Assembly (NCBI GenBank): GCA_020226215.1
Contig: CM035234.1
Span: forward strand, 73,673,135 to 73,737,134
Length of the DNA: 64,000 nt
Source of the DNA: Sindora glabra
Lineage: Eukaryota > Streptophyta > Magnoliopsida > Fabales > Fabaceae
Direction: 5' to 3'
This document shows, piece by piece, positions 46,322-57,968 of the stretch. The notes beneath the pieces were generated by a model that had not been told where the DNA came from, searched no databases, and saw only the letters and a list, made by a program, of their open reading frames with translations. A program made the position numbers and the translations under genes. Position 1 is the first letter of the stretch, and each line of letters begins with the position of its first letter.

Positions 46322-47049
46322 GTGTTAATTAATTAGGTTTACTGAATAGGTCATAATGTTTAAGATTTGGATTATTGCAAGATAATTGAAAAAAATTATT
46401 CTGATCAATGCCCTATAAAATTCATGTAGTCGAATTTTGCATGTGTATAAAAAGGGCAATAATATAGAGGAACTTTATGTCTTATGGCATTGAAAATGTT
46501 ATTTTCTTTCTATCATGATTTGTAAAATAGGGATAAATTGGAGTTTATGATATTGCACAATATCATTGTAAGCTGGTGTTGTTGAGGCTTGTCATGTCTA
46601 AAGGCATTGCATCAAGTTTTAATTTTTCAATGCATTCCTTTGTATTTAAGCCAATATAGATTTATGAGCTCGTTATGTATTTATGAATTACCCCTTATAT
46701 TTGGATCATCATGCATGTACTAGGCAATCTGTTCTGTTGGTTATTTCAAGTTTGAGTTTCAGGTTACAGACAGAATAAGCCTTGCGTAGACAAGGCAACA
46801 TCTCATCAAATTTACTCACCAAACACAAAACATGGCCGAAATATAACTATAAAACAATGAAAATCATTATATCACTAAAATCAATCCAAAAATCGGAGAA
46901 GAAATAAAAAAAAAAAGCAATAATTTATATGAAAGAAATCAAACTAACAACAAGAAATCATTCATATCAGAACACCAAAATTTGAAGAATAAATTGCGCA
47001 AAAGAAACTTTATATCACATAAAATAGAAATGAAGCAACAAAGAACACA
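46322..47049. other. 3' flank of the MBD-like gene
   Basis: The gene's 3' untranslated region must start here. No strong AATAAA is obvious near the stop. The part after 46770 is A-rich and holds no gene. Confidence 0.4.
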
Positions 47050-47310
47050 CCTTGAGCACAGATTCTCCTTGCTTGTACAGTTCACTATCTAGCTTAGAGG
47101 TTGAACTTCAGGGTCAAGTGTTAGGTTTGGAGAACCAATCTGGTGGAGTTGCAAAATCAATGGAGACGTGGGGGTCGTAGACATAAGGGACAGTCGAGTT
47201 GAGCTCCGGTGACTGTGAGTTCGGTTAGGACAAGTGATTGAGGAAAATGGGGAGGGGTTTTTGCCAGATGAATTAAAGGTAGTCTTGAAACGGTGCTTTT
47301 TCAATCTATT
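47050..47310 (-). pseudogene. Exon-like block on the minus strand, probably broken
   Basis: Base composition is far more balanced than that of the neighbours. It ends at a good donor CTCAAG|GTGTGT near 47050. One frame gives a 71-residue Ser/Thr/Pro-rich stretch (MKKHRFKTTFNSSGKN...). Another gives SPELNSTVPYVYDPHVSIDF, a stop, and then after a frame change SKLDSELYKQGESVLK up to the donor. The second pair reads more like real protein, so the block may be a frameshifted first exon. The MBD-like gene occupies the DNA beyond the donor, so no continuation is likely. I do not recognise the family. Confidence 0.3.
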
Positions 47311-47319
47311 TGGGATGTT

Positions 47320-48700
47320 TTTTGGTTGGAATCAATTACATCTGATTTAGGGCTCTCCCTCGCATCCGACTCAACCAGATGGACTTCTCAATTTTTTCTT
47401 TGAGACAAACCAACCTCCACCATATACTCGACACAATCGTTAAACATTTGACAGTTACAAGCGGTACGAGTCGAGTCATGCAAATTTGACCACCATTAGT
47501 GGAAAGTTACTCTATGATGAACTATTATGCCCGATTTGTGGTCAGAATTGGGACATAACAGTAGAGAAACATCATTTTATTTTTATTTTTTATGGGTAAA
47601 GGACAGACATCGTGTTGTATTTGATTTGTGAGAATAGTTGGTCTCTCTTTAGAACCCTTTTTGGAGACAAGTACACAAGATAGGTGAGAGTACAATATAA
47701 TATTGTTATCAATTATGGCGATTTATACTATATTTTTAAATCTGAAGACTATGAATATATATAGCCATGATCTTTAATCTACCTTGGGATGAACTCGTAT
47801 CCTAGAATGAATTAAATGAAATTTTTGGGGAGGGATGCATGAGCAATATGTGTGTATAATGTTTGTGTGATTGCATGAGTAGGCAAGGATAGAGGTTTGT
47901 CTCTACGGTTTAGATGTTTCAATCCCTTCCTTATAAAAGTAAGGATTTAAAATGAGTTGTGATTGCAAAGTGATAATGGTTGATGTGAAAAATTATTGGG
48001 TTCCGTCTAATATCAATGATTTTAAAACTATTTCTAAAATGTTCTTTATTTATCTCATTGATGACAATTTTAGTATTCCAAATCTGCCAAGTATATCCTC
48101 ATTTCATACATAGCCTTGGTGATTACACCATTACAAATCAAATATTAAATATATTTATCAAATTAATGTCTATACCCATGGCAAAAATTTTAAACTCTAG
48201 ACATTTTAATTTCAATAACATAGTGGAAGGATATCATTCGATTGTTGCCACAACTCTTTTCCACTCTTTTGCATTCATATAGTAATAGCCATTTTTCTCT
48301 TTGTTTACTAAAAAATTTTCAAACTCAATTTCATGAAGAAATAAGTTTTACCCATTATTATTAGAAGTTAATGGTTGTTGATATGACACATTTATCATGG
48401 ATAATTTTCATCCACATTAACTATATCATCTTAACCTTATAATTAAATCTCTTCAAAATTCCCATAGAAATCAACTTAAGAAATTTAACATTAAGTGAAG
48501 CAATTATAATGGAGTTCTTATCTCTTTACCTAAGAAACAAACTTTTGAAAAACCTTCCCAATTTTAACGAATTACATTTTTTTCTTAATATTTTCTACCT
48601 AGTTTATAAAATTAAAAAATTCCATAAATATTAAGACCACTCTAATGATACACTGTATCTTCATGTTTATATATATAACATAACATTTACCTCACCAAAA
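47320..48700. other. Intergenic DNA, no gene seen
   Basis: No convincing exon, domain or terminal repeat was found. Open frames here, such as 48016-48282, lack support. Confidence 0.4.
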
Positions 48701-49026
48701 TCTTAGGAGTCGTTTGGTTTGCAGCAAAAACATAGGAACTTGTATTTTTCAGGATATAAATTACCATAGAATTGTTTGGTTGCATAAATGAGAGGAAATA
48801 AATTTTTCTAGGAACTTGTATTTCCCATAAAACACGGGAAATCACTTACCACTCCCCCCTAGGTAAGTTCTATTTTCTTTATTTTTAACTAATTTATAGA
48901 CAAAAATATCTTTACTAAAATTAATTAATATCAATTTTATCCTTTTAATTGATTATTATATTTTACTTTGTGAATATCCATTTTAGTTGGTATTATTGTT
49001 ATTTTATAGTTTGCTTATTAATTAAG

Positions 49027-49046
49027 ATATATATATATATATATAT
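49027..49046. repeat. (TA)n microsatellite
   Basis: About ten uninterrupted TA dinucleotides. Confidence 0.92.
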
Positions 49047-49465
49047 TACATGACATATTTTATTATTATTATTTTATGGAAAAAATTTAAATATTTAATT
49101 TAAATGAATTAATTAACAACATACTTTTATTTAATTCCTACGTTATTTTATAACCCACTTATTATTTTATTTTTTTATTTATTTTATTGCATAATTTTCT
49201 TTTACTTCTTTTTTATTTTATCTATTGCTATTATTTGAAAGTTAGATTATAATTATTAAATAATATAAATATAATATGATATATTTAATTTGATTATATA
49301 AATATTTTGAATAAATTAAAATTTTAATATATATTATATTAATTGCATTATATAATTATATATTCTATTTGTTTGTTGAAATTATTTGAATATTAAAATT
49401 AAATTTTTTTAAAATTTTATAAATATTTTTTAATATCAAATTTTAAGCACTATAACTCAAATTAA

Positions 49466-49466
<1 letters not shown>

Positions 49467-49510
<44 letters not shown>
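49467..49510. repeat. (TA)n(CA)n compound microsatellite
   Basis: A short TA run passes into about eighteen CA dinucleotides, shortly before the minisatellite. Confidence 0.93.
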
Positions 49511-49511
<1 letters not shown>

Positions 49512-49571
49512 CAATTAGAATTAAAATTTTCTTAATTAGTTACTGTATAGAAAACAAACAGTAATATATTA

Positions 49572-51115
49572 TTATTTGATAATTTAATTTTTAATTAAAC
49601 TTAATTTATCTATTTATTCAAAGTTTTCAATTGATGTTACTGTTTTGGAACGAAATAGTAATATTTACTGTCTAGAGAAAAAACAGTAATATGTTATTAT
49701 CTATTTATTTGAGATTTTCAACTGATGCTACTATTTTGGAACGAAACAGTAATATGTTACTATCTAGAGAAGAAACAGTAACATGTTACTATCTAGAGAA
49801 AAAATAGTAACATATTATTATTTAGCAATTTGATTATTAATTAGACTTGATTTATCCATTTATTTGGGGTTTTCAATTGGTGTTACTATTTTGAAACAAA
49901 ACAATAACATGTTACTGTCTTGGAATGAAACAGTAACAAGTTATTATTTGACAATTTGGTTGTTAATTAGACATGATTTATTCATTTATTTGAGGTTTTT
50001 AGTTAGTGTTACTATCTTGGAATGAAACAGTAACATGTTATTATTTGGCAGTTTAGTTGTTAATTAGACATGATTTATTCATTTATTTGAAGTTTTTAGT
50101 TGGTGTTACTATTTTAGAACGAAACAGTAATATGCTATTATTTGGCAGTTTGATTGTTAATTAGACATGATTTATTCATTTATTTGAGATTTTTAGTTGG
50201 TGTTACTGTTTTGGAATGAAACAGTAATATGTTACTGTCTTGGAACGAAACAATAACATGCTATTATTTAACAGTTTTGTTGTTAATTAGACATGATTTA
50301 TTCATTTATTTGAGATTTTTAGTTGGTGTTACTGTTTTGGAACGAAACAGTAACATGCTATTATTTGGCAGTTTGGTTGTTAATTAGACATAATTTATTC
50401 ATTTATTTGAAGTTTTTAATTAGTGTTACTGTTTTGGAATGAAACAGTAACATGTTACTATCTTGAAACAAAGCAGTAATATGCTATTATTTGGTAGTTT
50501 GATTATTAATTAGACATGATTTATTCATTTATTTGAGATTTTTAGTTAGTGTTACTATCTTGGAACGAAACAGTAACATATTACTGTCTTGGAACGAAAC
50601 AGTAACATACTATTATTTAGCAGTTTGGCTGTTAATTAGACATGATTTATTCATTTATTTGATGTTTTTAGTTAGTGTTACTGTTTTGAAACGAAATAGT
50701 AACATATTGCTGTCTTGAAACGAAACTGTAATATGTTATTATTTGGCAGTTTTGTTGTTAATTAGATATAATTTATTCATTTATTTGAGATTTTTAGTTG
50801 GTGTTACTGTTTTGGAACGAAATAGTAACATACTATTATTTAGTAGTTTTGTTGTTAATTAGATATGATTTATTCATTTATTTGAGGTTTTTAGTTAGTG
50901 TTACTGTTTTAGAATGAAGCAGTAACATGTTACTATCTTGGAACGAAATAATAACATGCTATTATTTGACAGTTTAATTGTTAATTAGATATGATTTATT
51001 CATTTATTTGAGATTTTTAGTTAATGTTACTGTTTTGAAAAGAAACAATAACATATTACTGTCTTGAAACGAAACAGTAACATATTACTATTTAGTTTAC
51101 AAATAGTAATAAATT
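49572..51115 (+). repeat. Minisatellite with two unit lengths, 97 and 126 bp
   Basis: Eleven copies of TTAATTAGACATGATTTATT-type spacer start at 49837, 49963, 50060, 50157, 50283, 50380, 50506, 50632, 50758, 50855 and 50981, and a diverged copy precedes them. The intervals are 126, 97, 97, 126, 97, 126, 126, 126, 97 and 126 bp. The 29-bp difference equals one extra copy of a module that starts TTACTGT, has GGAACGAAA inside and ends ACAGTAACATG. The module is itself an imperfect palindrome (TTACTGTTT against AAACAGTAA). Open frames across the array are artefacts. Confidence 0.96.
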
Positions 51116-52272
51116 ATTTTTTAGTAATTTTATTTGTTAAAAAAATTATTATAACATTACTAGACACCAAAAGAGTTAGAAAGAAAAATTTTAATATGAG
51201 ATTTGAATGAATTTAAATTAATAAAAATAAGATCAAAGTTAAAAAAAATAACAAGAAATTAAAGAAAAATTAAAAAAATTATTGAAAAAGGCCTTTTTTG
51301 CCAAATCAGAGTGAGCAAAACACCTTTGATTTTTTGCAAGCACGTAGATCTCGAAAAGTTACATGAAATTAAAAAAAATTCACTTAAAATGGACAATCAA
51401 GTACAAAGTTATGATCATTCAAAGTTTTGAGCTAAATTTATACGTTTTTAACCAAGTAGACTTCGTTAAACCCACATTTTCTTATTTTCTGTTGAAAGAG
51501 CAAATGAAAAAGATTGAAAATGAGTGGTCATGCAAACATTGGTTAACTAATAAAGAAGTTATGACTTTTTAAAATTTTTAATTTACCACCGCATTTACAC
51601 AGTTAAAAAAAGAGTAATTTCAATATATAACATTTATAAATCATAAAATTTGAACCTATTTAAAAAAAATATGGCGCTATCACCTCTTTAAAATTAATTA
51701 ATATCTATTAATATATATTAAATTATTATTGAGGATATTGTAGTTATTTCATTATTATTTCCTAGGAAATTCAAAGTTGAACCAAACAAAACATAAGAAT
51801 TTATTTCTTGGGATATGTGACTTCCTTTATGTTAACCAAACAACATTTAAGGATTTTCTAGGAAGTGTATATAGTAAGTAACTTCCTAAGAAATTCAACT
51901 TCTCATGGGAAGTTATTTCCTGCATGAACCAAACGACCCTTTAGTTTTGAAGGTTAGATGTTATTGAATATCATTTGCGTGAAATAAATATGTCCCAATA
52001 ACAAATATGTATATGTTTCGCTAATAAACATAATTAATTCCACATGCTTGTTTATGCATATTATAAATATTACTCTTTTGCTCAATCCATGAAACATTAT
52101 TACAAAAACAAACTTCTCTTATGCCGTTCTTTAGTGCCTTAAAATATATCATGTTTATAAACTTTACTTTTAATTATCAAGAATAACAAATTATATCCAT
52201 ATTATTTCATCATATGTAATTAACTATTTTTTAATCTATTATCTCAAAAATATTTAATGTAAAATATGAAAT

Positions 52273-53651
52273 TGTAACATCCCAAAATATTTTTTAGCCT
52301 ATTTTTTTTCAAAAGTATTTGAATATGGGTAAATGGAGTTCATGTTAGATCTTTAATCACACAGATTGGGTATTTGAATTATGAACTTAGGTGTATAATT
52401 TATAAAAAAATAATAATATATTACTTCTAAGAATATTAACCAATCAATATTCTTGCATCCCTATGCGGTAGCTTACTTCATGTTCTAATAGATAAGACTA
52501 AAATGAAATCCGGCTAAAGGGGGTGCACTCTTATTGGACAAGCTTATTTGGGATAAGCTTCAAGTCTTGTGAATCTTTTTACCTTCACGTTACATAATCT
52601 TGTTCTATAAGCTAGCCCTCCAAATTTTCTCTCCTGCTGTGTTTATAAAAGGATCTGATTGCTCTTCTTCTTCGTCACTGCTCCTTCCGATTCTACTTCT
52701 TTCTCCTTTATAAGCCTTTGTTTCACTTGTTGGAAGTGAACCAAGTTAGTCTGCACTTCAACTGGTCTGTAATCGTACAACACCACAGATCCCTGTTTCC
52801 CATTTTGCCTTGCGCCGTCGTCAACCCTCTATCTTTGTCCAACTTCGACGTCGTCGTGCTGTGATTTTCTGATTATTCCAGTTACTGCTACGTGCCGGCA
52901 GAACTGCAAGGAGAACAGTCACTGTTCGGCGCTCTTCTTGAATCAGAGCACTGATGTTTCAGGACTTTCAAACTGAGGTAGCACTATAGTTAAACCGAGG
53001 GGGAAAGGTAGATAGAGGAAATAGCTAAAACTAGTGAAATGATTAATAATTAGGTCTGTAAGTGTTGGTGAATTGTGAAGGCAGGTCAAAGAAGAGAAGA
53101 AGAATAAAAAGTGAGGAACAAAGTGATTTGTGTGCGTGGATGGTCTCCGTTGGCTCTATGATAATAGCTAGTCTCATGTGTTAAGGTGTGAGGTGCGTAG
53201 TGTTAAAGTGGACTTTGTCATATTTTGAATTTATACGCGGGGACCGACCGGACTTCAACCCTCGGCGATTGGCAGTTTGAGAACCACGAAAATTTGGCAA
53301 AGCAGATGAAGACAAACTAGTCCAGCTAGACGGGAGACAGGAGGCAGGGATGACCTTCAGGTTCGGTTGAATGCTTCTTTTTGCATATTGATTCGAAATC
53401 CTAAGACAATAATTATAAATTATTTCTGCATTTGAAAAAGTTTGTAGATGAATTCCAAAAAGAGGCAAAGCTTGTTCTTGTAAATTCCGAAATAAATTAA
53501 TTGAAAAATGAGCTTATCATGCGGAAAGAAATGAAGCATGTTTTATTATCATAATCGCCTTTAAATAAAATAAATGATACATTGATTATTAACTTAGTAA
53601 ATTTTCCTATTATTAGTTAGCATAATTATTACTCTCTCTAATAATATAACA
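52273..53651 (+). repeat. Probable solo Ty3/Gypsy LTR
   Basis: It starts TGTAACATCCCAAAATATTT, a common opening for plant Gypsy LTRs, and ends ...AATATAACA. It has a plausible promoter (TATA at 52643) followed by a pyrimidine-rich leader and about 700 bp of unusually GC-rich sequence, including GGGGACCGACCGGACTTC at 53239. No primer-binding site or gag-pol follows, so it looks like a solo LTR. The flanking 5-mers GAAAT and GAATT are similar but not identical. The 95-residue frame on the minus strand (53181-53468) is probably accidental. Confidence 0.58.
52643..52649 (+). promoter_or_regulatory. TATA box within the solo LTR
   Basis: TATAAAA in the context GTGTTTATAAAAGGATC is followed about 30 bp later by a C/T-rich stretch (CTCTTCTTCTTCGTCACTGC). 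This is a classic arrangement for an LTR U3/R boundary. It could still drive transcription into flanking DNA. Confidence 0.5.
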
Positions 53652-53882
53652 TACGAATTACTAAAAAAACCGATTTTTGATCATGACTAATAAAACTAAT
53701 TTACTACGAAAGAGGACTAATTTTTCATTAAAAAAAAAGACATAAACTTGGGATCAATGTAATCACTTTTTCAAAATTACTTAATATAGCATATATCTGG
53801 TATCAACTGCGGTAGTCCTCTAATATCACTTAATTAACTAGAAAAGGTCAATAATGGTCACTTAGTCTATATTTGAGAAATA

Positions 53883-54482
53883 GACTTTGATTGGCGCAAC
53901 AAGCTGATTGTATTATAAGTTTTTAATAAAATTAATTATTAAATTAACTGAAAAATATAAAATAATATAAAAGAATATGTTAATATAAATAGATATATCA
54001 ATTGAATTAATTTATATTTATTTTAAGATTAAATTATATTAATATAATTAAAATATTCAAAATTAAAATATAATTATTTAAAATTTAATTGGTTATGTTT
54101 ACAATATTACATATTATTCATTTATTTATTACTCAAATAATAATATAATAATCTAAAATTTATTTAATTAATTATATTTTATAACATCACATATTTATTT
54201 ATTCACTTATATATTTTTATTTATTTATATTAAATTAATGAGGATATATCAAATATTTATATGCATAATTAGGATATAAGTTGTCATAAAATTAAAAGAA
54301 AGTAGACAAATTTAGAAAAATTTGGAAAAGCTATTAGTTTATAAGTTACATTGAAACTTATTAAATAAAGGCATTTTTTTCAATTAAATTAATGCACTAA
54401 ATATTTTTAGAAATTAGCTTATAATTTATTGATTAAGTTAATAAATTACAAATTGGTTTATTTGTTATGTCAACCACGCACT
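53883..54482. mobile_element. MITE family B, copy 2 (old)
   Basis: It is collinear with 20465-21028: shared words are AAGCTGATTGTATTATAAG at the left, ATTAAATTATATTAATATAA in the centre and TTATTTGTTATGTCAACCACG at the right. The inverted ends are eroded, so this copy is older. Confidence 0.66.
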
Positions 54483-54594
54483 TAGCTTGAATATAAGGAT
54501 TAAAGCTAGATTATCCTATATAATTACTCACTAGTTATTCTTGAATCTTGATTTTGCCAACTACTAACACATTAGATTAATGGAATTTTTTATA

Positions 54595-54764
54595 CAAAAA
54601 TGCTATATATACCAAAGTTGACATTTGAAATTGGATTTTGATTCTTTTATATCCATTTAATTGAGTTTTGCAAATTCATTCTACTATCATGTATTTAATT
54701 GATGACTCTTAATTTTTATTTGAAATCCAATTTTGGATCTCACTTTAAATGTATATAACATTAC
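54595..54764. mobile_element. Foldback MITE family E, copy 1
   Basis: The left arm ATGCTATATATACCAAAGTT and the right arm ACTTTAAATGTATATAACAT are inverted, with TGAAATTGGATTTTG / GAAATCCAATTTTGG pairing inside. A second copy lies at 55248-55401, and one arm of a third lies at 55446-55500. Confidence 0.62.
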
Positions 54765-54885
54765 TAAATCATGTTAGAATAATAATTTTTTTCTTTTTAA
54801 TTTTTTGTCCTTGATTATACAATGCCTATTTTATGTTTGATACTAATTAACCAAAATAACTATAATTAGAAATTGATAACATTTA

Positions 54886-55060
54886 CCAAGATAAGTTGGT
54901 TTGAGTAGAAATGGTTCAAGCACTTTAAACAAGATGTTATGGGTTTGATCCAAGTCTTGTAGCGGAGAAATTTCATTTCGGAGAAGTCTTCCCTTTGACA
55001 CCTGACCATACCTTAGGATATTAATCTCTCACCAATCTGTACAAAAGAGAGAAATTGAAA
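54886..55060 (+). mobile_element. SINE-like element with Pol III box remnants
   Basis: TTGGTTTGAGTAG (54896-54908) resembles a tRNA A box. GGGTTTGATCC (near 54951-54961) resembles the B box GGTTCGANTCC. The ~50-bp distance is right for a tRNA-derived promoter. The remainder (CCCTTTGACACCTGACC... AATCTCTCACCAA) is non-coding. No poly-A tail or target duplication could be fixed. Confidence 0.45.
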
Positions 55061-55247
55061 ACATTTTCTCTAGGGGAAAATTTTAAATAAAGGTCTTTAG
55101 GTATTTATCATAAAATTTACCATACATATTACAATTTGTGTATGACTTTCTTTATTGAATATTAATAACTTTAATGGATACTTCTCCAGTATGTTAATTT
55201 AATTGATACACCAATAATATATTACTATGCATTATTTAACAAAAAAA

Positions 55248-55401
55248 ATGCTATAAGTACTAAAAATGTGATCCAAAATTGAGTTTTGGATCTTTAATAT
55301 AATTAATCTTTACAAATTTGTTACACCATCTTATATGACAATTGTCAATTTATATTCGAAACTCAATTTTAAATCACATTTTTGGTGCATATAGTATTGC
55401 T
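55248..55401. mobile_element. Foldback MITE family E, copy 2
   Basis: ATGCTATAAGTACTAAAAATG at the left pairs with CATTTTTGGTGCATATAGTAT-type sequence at the right. Inside, CCAAAATTGAGTTTTGGATC pairs with GAAACTCAATTTTAAATC. It is collinear with copy 1. Confidence 0.62.
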
Positions 55402-55501
55402 AATTATTTAACAACAAACCTTGCCCTCTTGCATTTAATAACACTTCCATTTGAAATCCAATTTCAAATACTATTTTTAATGCATATACCATTGCCATTT
55501 T

Positions 55502-56540
55502 ATTTTTAGATATTTGCTTATCAATTTAAACAAACTCATACTCATAAAAACATGAATAAGGACAAACAAAAAAAATGAAATTTAAAATAAAAACTTATAA
55601 TAAACATGGAAGTAGAATCTTAATTTTAAGATATTTTTCATAATTTTACTTTTTAACTATATTTTTCTTATTTTTAAAAAAATTGAACTAAATAGTAAAA
55701 TTTAAATAAAAATAAAAAATTAAATTATAAAATTTAAGATGGAGAAGATGGTAGTAATTTATGTGATTAATTAAGATTTGATATTTTAATTTTTTTGTTT
55801 CTTAATTTTTTTTAAATTTGAAATGAGATATAAAAATAAATAATAAAATTAAAAATTTTATTTTATGGCATTAACTACACAAAAAAAAATAAGAATTATG
55901 AAGTAACAATAGAATAAAATTGATATAGTATAACCAAAAAGGAGAATTCTCTTAAGATTAATTATGTTTGTTAGATGGTAAAGATATTTCATATAGTAAT
56001 TGAAATCATCACTTTGGGCTACGAGTAAAATAAAGCACTCATTGCAATCCAACATTTTAACAGAATTAAATGAGTAGTTAAAAATGGGTGTACAATTAAA
56101 AATAGAAATAAATATTAAGTATTCAATTCAAAACTTTTGCAATTATGCCTCAAAACATATTTGATAATTTTTTAATTTTTTTTTTGTAAAAGTTCATCAT
56201 TAAATTTCTAATTTTATATAAAATTTATAACTTTTGTAATAAAAAAATTGCAAGTGTATATAAATTGAGTAAAAAAATAAATAAATAGTAAAAACTTCAT
56301 TTAATATTGTATTTAAAAACTTTCCTATTTGCATATTAAAGTAATCTTAAAAGATTTTACCTTTCCTTTGCATTTCAAATTCAAACTCAAATCCTAGCGA
56401 CTAGTCTGTCTGACAATTACAAAAAAAAAAAATTACAATAATATATATTGGACAATTAAAGACTTGTTAATCATGTCTGATTTAACTTTTGACTATTGTT
56501 TAGATCATGAATAATTTTTTGTTAACGTAAGAGAACTTAG
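55502..56540. other. AT-rich intergenic DNA, no gene seen
   Basis: Mostly A/T runs with no coding, splice or transposon signal that I could identify. Confidence 0.45.
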
Positions 56541-56576
<36 letters not shown>

Positions 56577-56594
56577 TTGTTGTTTTTGTTGTTG

Positions 56595-56658
<64 letters not shown>
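56541..56658. repeat. (GTT)n-(ATT)n compound microsatellite
   Basis: About twenty GTT units, two of them mutated to TTT, change abruptly to about twenty ATT units. A few more TTATTA units follow at 56691-56712. The minus-strand frame through it is an artefactual run of Asn. Confidence 0.96.
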
Positions 56659-56712
56659 GTGGCTTCGCTACTGTTTCAAAGCAATCCTTGTTATTATTAT
56701 TCTTATTATTAT

Positions 56713-57530
56713 GACTATTATTCAAACATAACACCCAACTCTTAAATATTTAATCCAATTACACATGATTTGCATAAAAATCTTGTAAACATATAAAATT
56801 GTTAATAAATTTAGGGATAATAATATAACATGTGAGTAATTTATTTAGAGAGGAGTAAAAATATTATAATTTTACTATGAATAAATTTGAGTCCTCTAAA
56901 AATTAAAAATTATATCATGTTTTTAGAAAATATATTACAATGAAATTTAGTCTAATTACTTAGTTTAAAGTAAAATGGAAAACTTCAGTTACTTGTAACG
57001 TAGATGCCCATGTTATAATGTAAGGAAGGGTGCTGCTGCTGCTAATAATAATAATATAGATAAATATTTTGGGATGGGACGTATTAAATAATGTGGGATA
57101 TTTTCTTTGAATCAGTTGTAAAGAAGAGATCTTCAAGGAGTAAGTTGCAATTTAAAAATAAGTATAATTGTTAACAAAAAAAAAAATTTGAAGCCTGTGC
57201 AACTTGCAACTAGAGGTAAAGTCAAACCTTTGGGCTATTAAACCCCAAAGCCCAAATGGGAGATGAAAGTCCGGGCCTATAGACCTTCTAGGTAATAAGT
57301 TTAGCTTCCGTTACTTTCTACTTTCGTATATTTTAGCTGTAAATTATTGATATAACATAATATAATATAGTGCTAAGGAAACGTAATAGGATACACTAGT
57401 CAATTAATAATAAACCCGATAAGTAGATGAAAATATAAATACATATGAACAAAATTATGTGAGGGTAATCAATGTCATAATAAAACATATAAAATTATAA
57501 AAACGGATTTTATTTTATTGATTTTTGAAG
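56713..57530. other. Intergenic DNA, no gene seen
   Basis: A short trinucleotide patch (GCTGCTGCTAATAATAATAA near 57031) and a slightly GC-richer stretch (57190-57300) stand out, without a recognisable feature. Confidence 0.4.
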
Positions 57531-57968
57531 GGAATAGTTGAATTTTATCCTCTTCATTTTAAAAACTTTAAAATTACCTTCTTAAACTTTACAAAACTTG
57601 AAATTATTATTCATCATCCACTTAGTTAACTATTTTTATGAAATTATTTTTTTATAAAAATTTTAAACAAGAATTATAACATTATAAAATGATGACTTAT
57701 GTTGTTATTTTTTGCATGTAATTTTGTACTCTATTTACAAGTATTTAATTAAAATTTGTATATATAATCTAATTCTCATTAATTATAAAACATAAAAATT
57801 ATATGTAAAAAAATAGCAAAAAATTCATTATACTATAATATTATAATTCTGATTTAAAAACTTTATAAAAATTATATAATTTAATAAAAGAATTAATTAA
57901 GTAAATGATGAATGTTAATTCCAAATTTTTAAAGTTTAAGAGAAGGCAGAAAAAAATCCAACTATTCC
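57531..57968. mobile_element. Foldback MITE family F
   Basis: The left arm GGAATAGTTGAATTTTATCC and the reversed right arm GGAATAGTTGGATTTTTTTC are inverted repeats. Pairing continues inward over about 90 bp (CTTCTTAAACTTTA and ATTCATCATCCACTTA against their counterparts). It is non-coding. Confidence 0.68.

Larger units (their letters stand above)
48706..51940. mobile_element. 3.2-kb Tourist/Harbinger-like element with internal minisatellite
   Basis: The left end GGAGTCGTTTGGTTTGCA and the right end read in reverse AGGGTCGTTTGGTTCATGCA are inverted repeats flanked by TTA on both sides (48703-48705 and 51941-51943). A TWA duplication with GTCGTTTGG-type termini is typical of PIF/Harbinger and Tourist MITEs. 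The arms continue to pair for about 200 bp (TTTCCTAGGAA and TTGTTTGGTT words repeated in each). No transposase is present. The interior holds TA and CA microsatellites, a 1.5-kb minisatellite, and unrecognised DNA at 51120-51700. Ordinary Tourist elements are only a few hundred bp, so this one is expanded. Confidence 0.76.

Noticed and set aside
50533..50718. Open reading frame with repeated peptide (VTILERNSNILLSWNETV-like)
   Set aside because: It is a direct translation of the 97/126-bp minisatellite. No start context, splice signals or conservation support it.
53181..53468. 95-residue minus-strand frame
   Set aside because: It falls inside the probable solo Gypsy LTR, opposite to its transcription direction, and resembles no protein I know.
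56537..56734. Polyasparagine open frame on the minus strand
   Set aside because: It is produced entirely by the GTT/ATT microsatellite.
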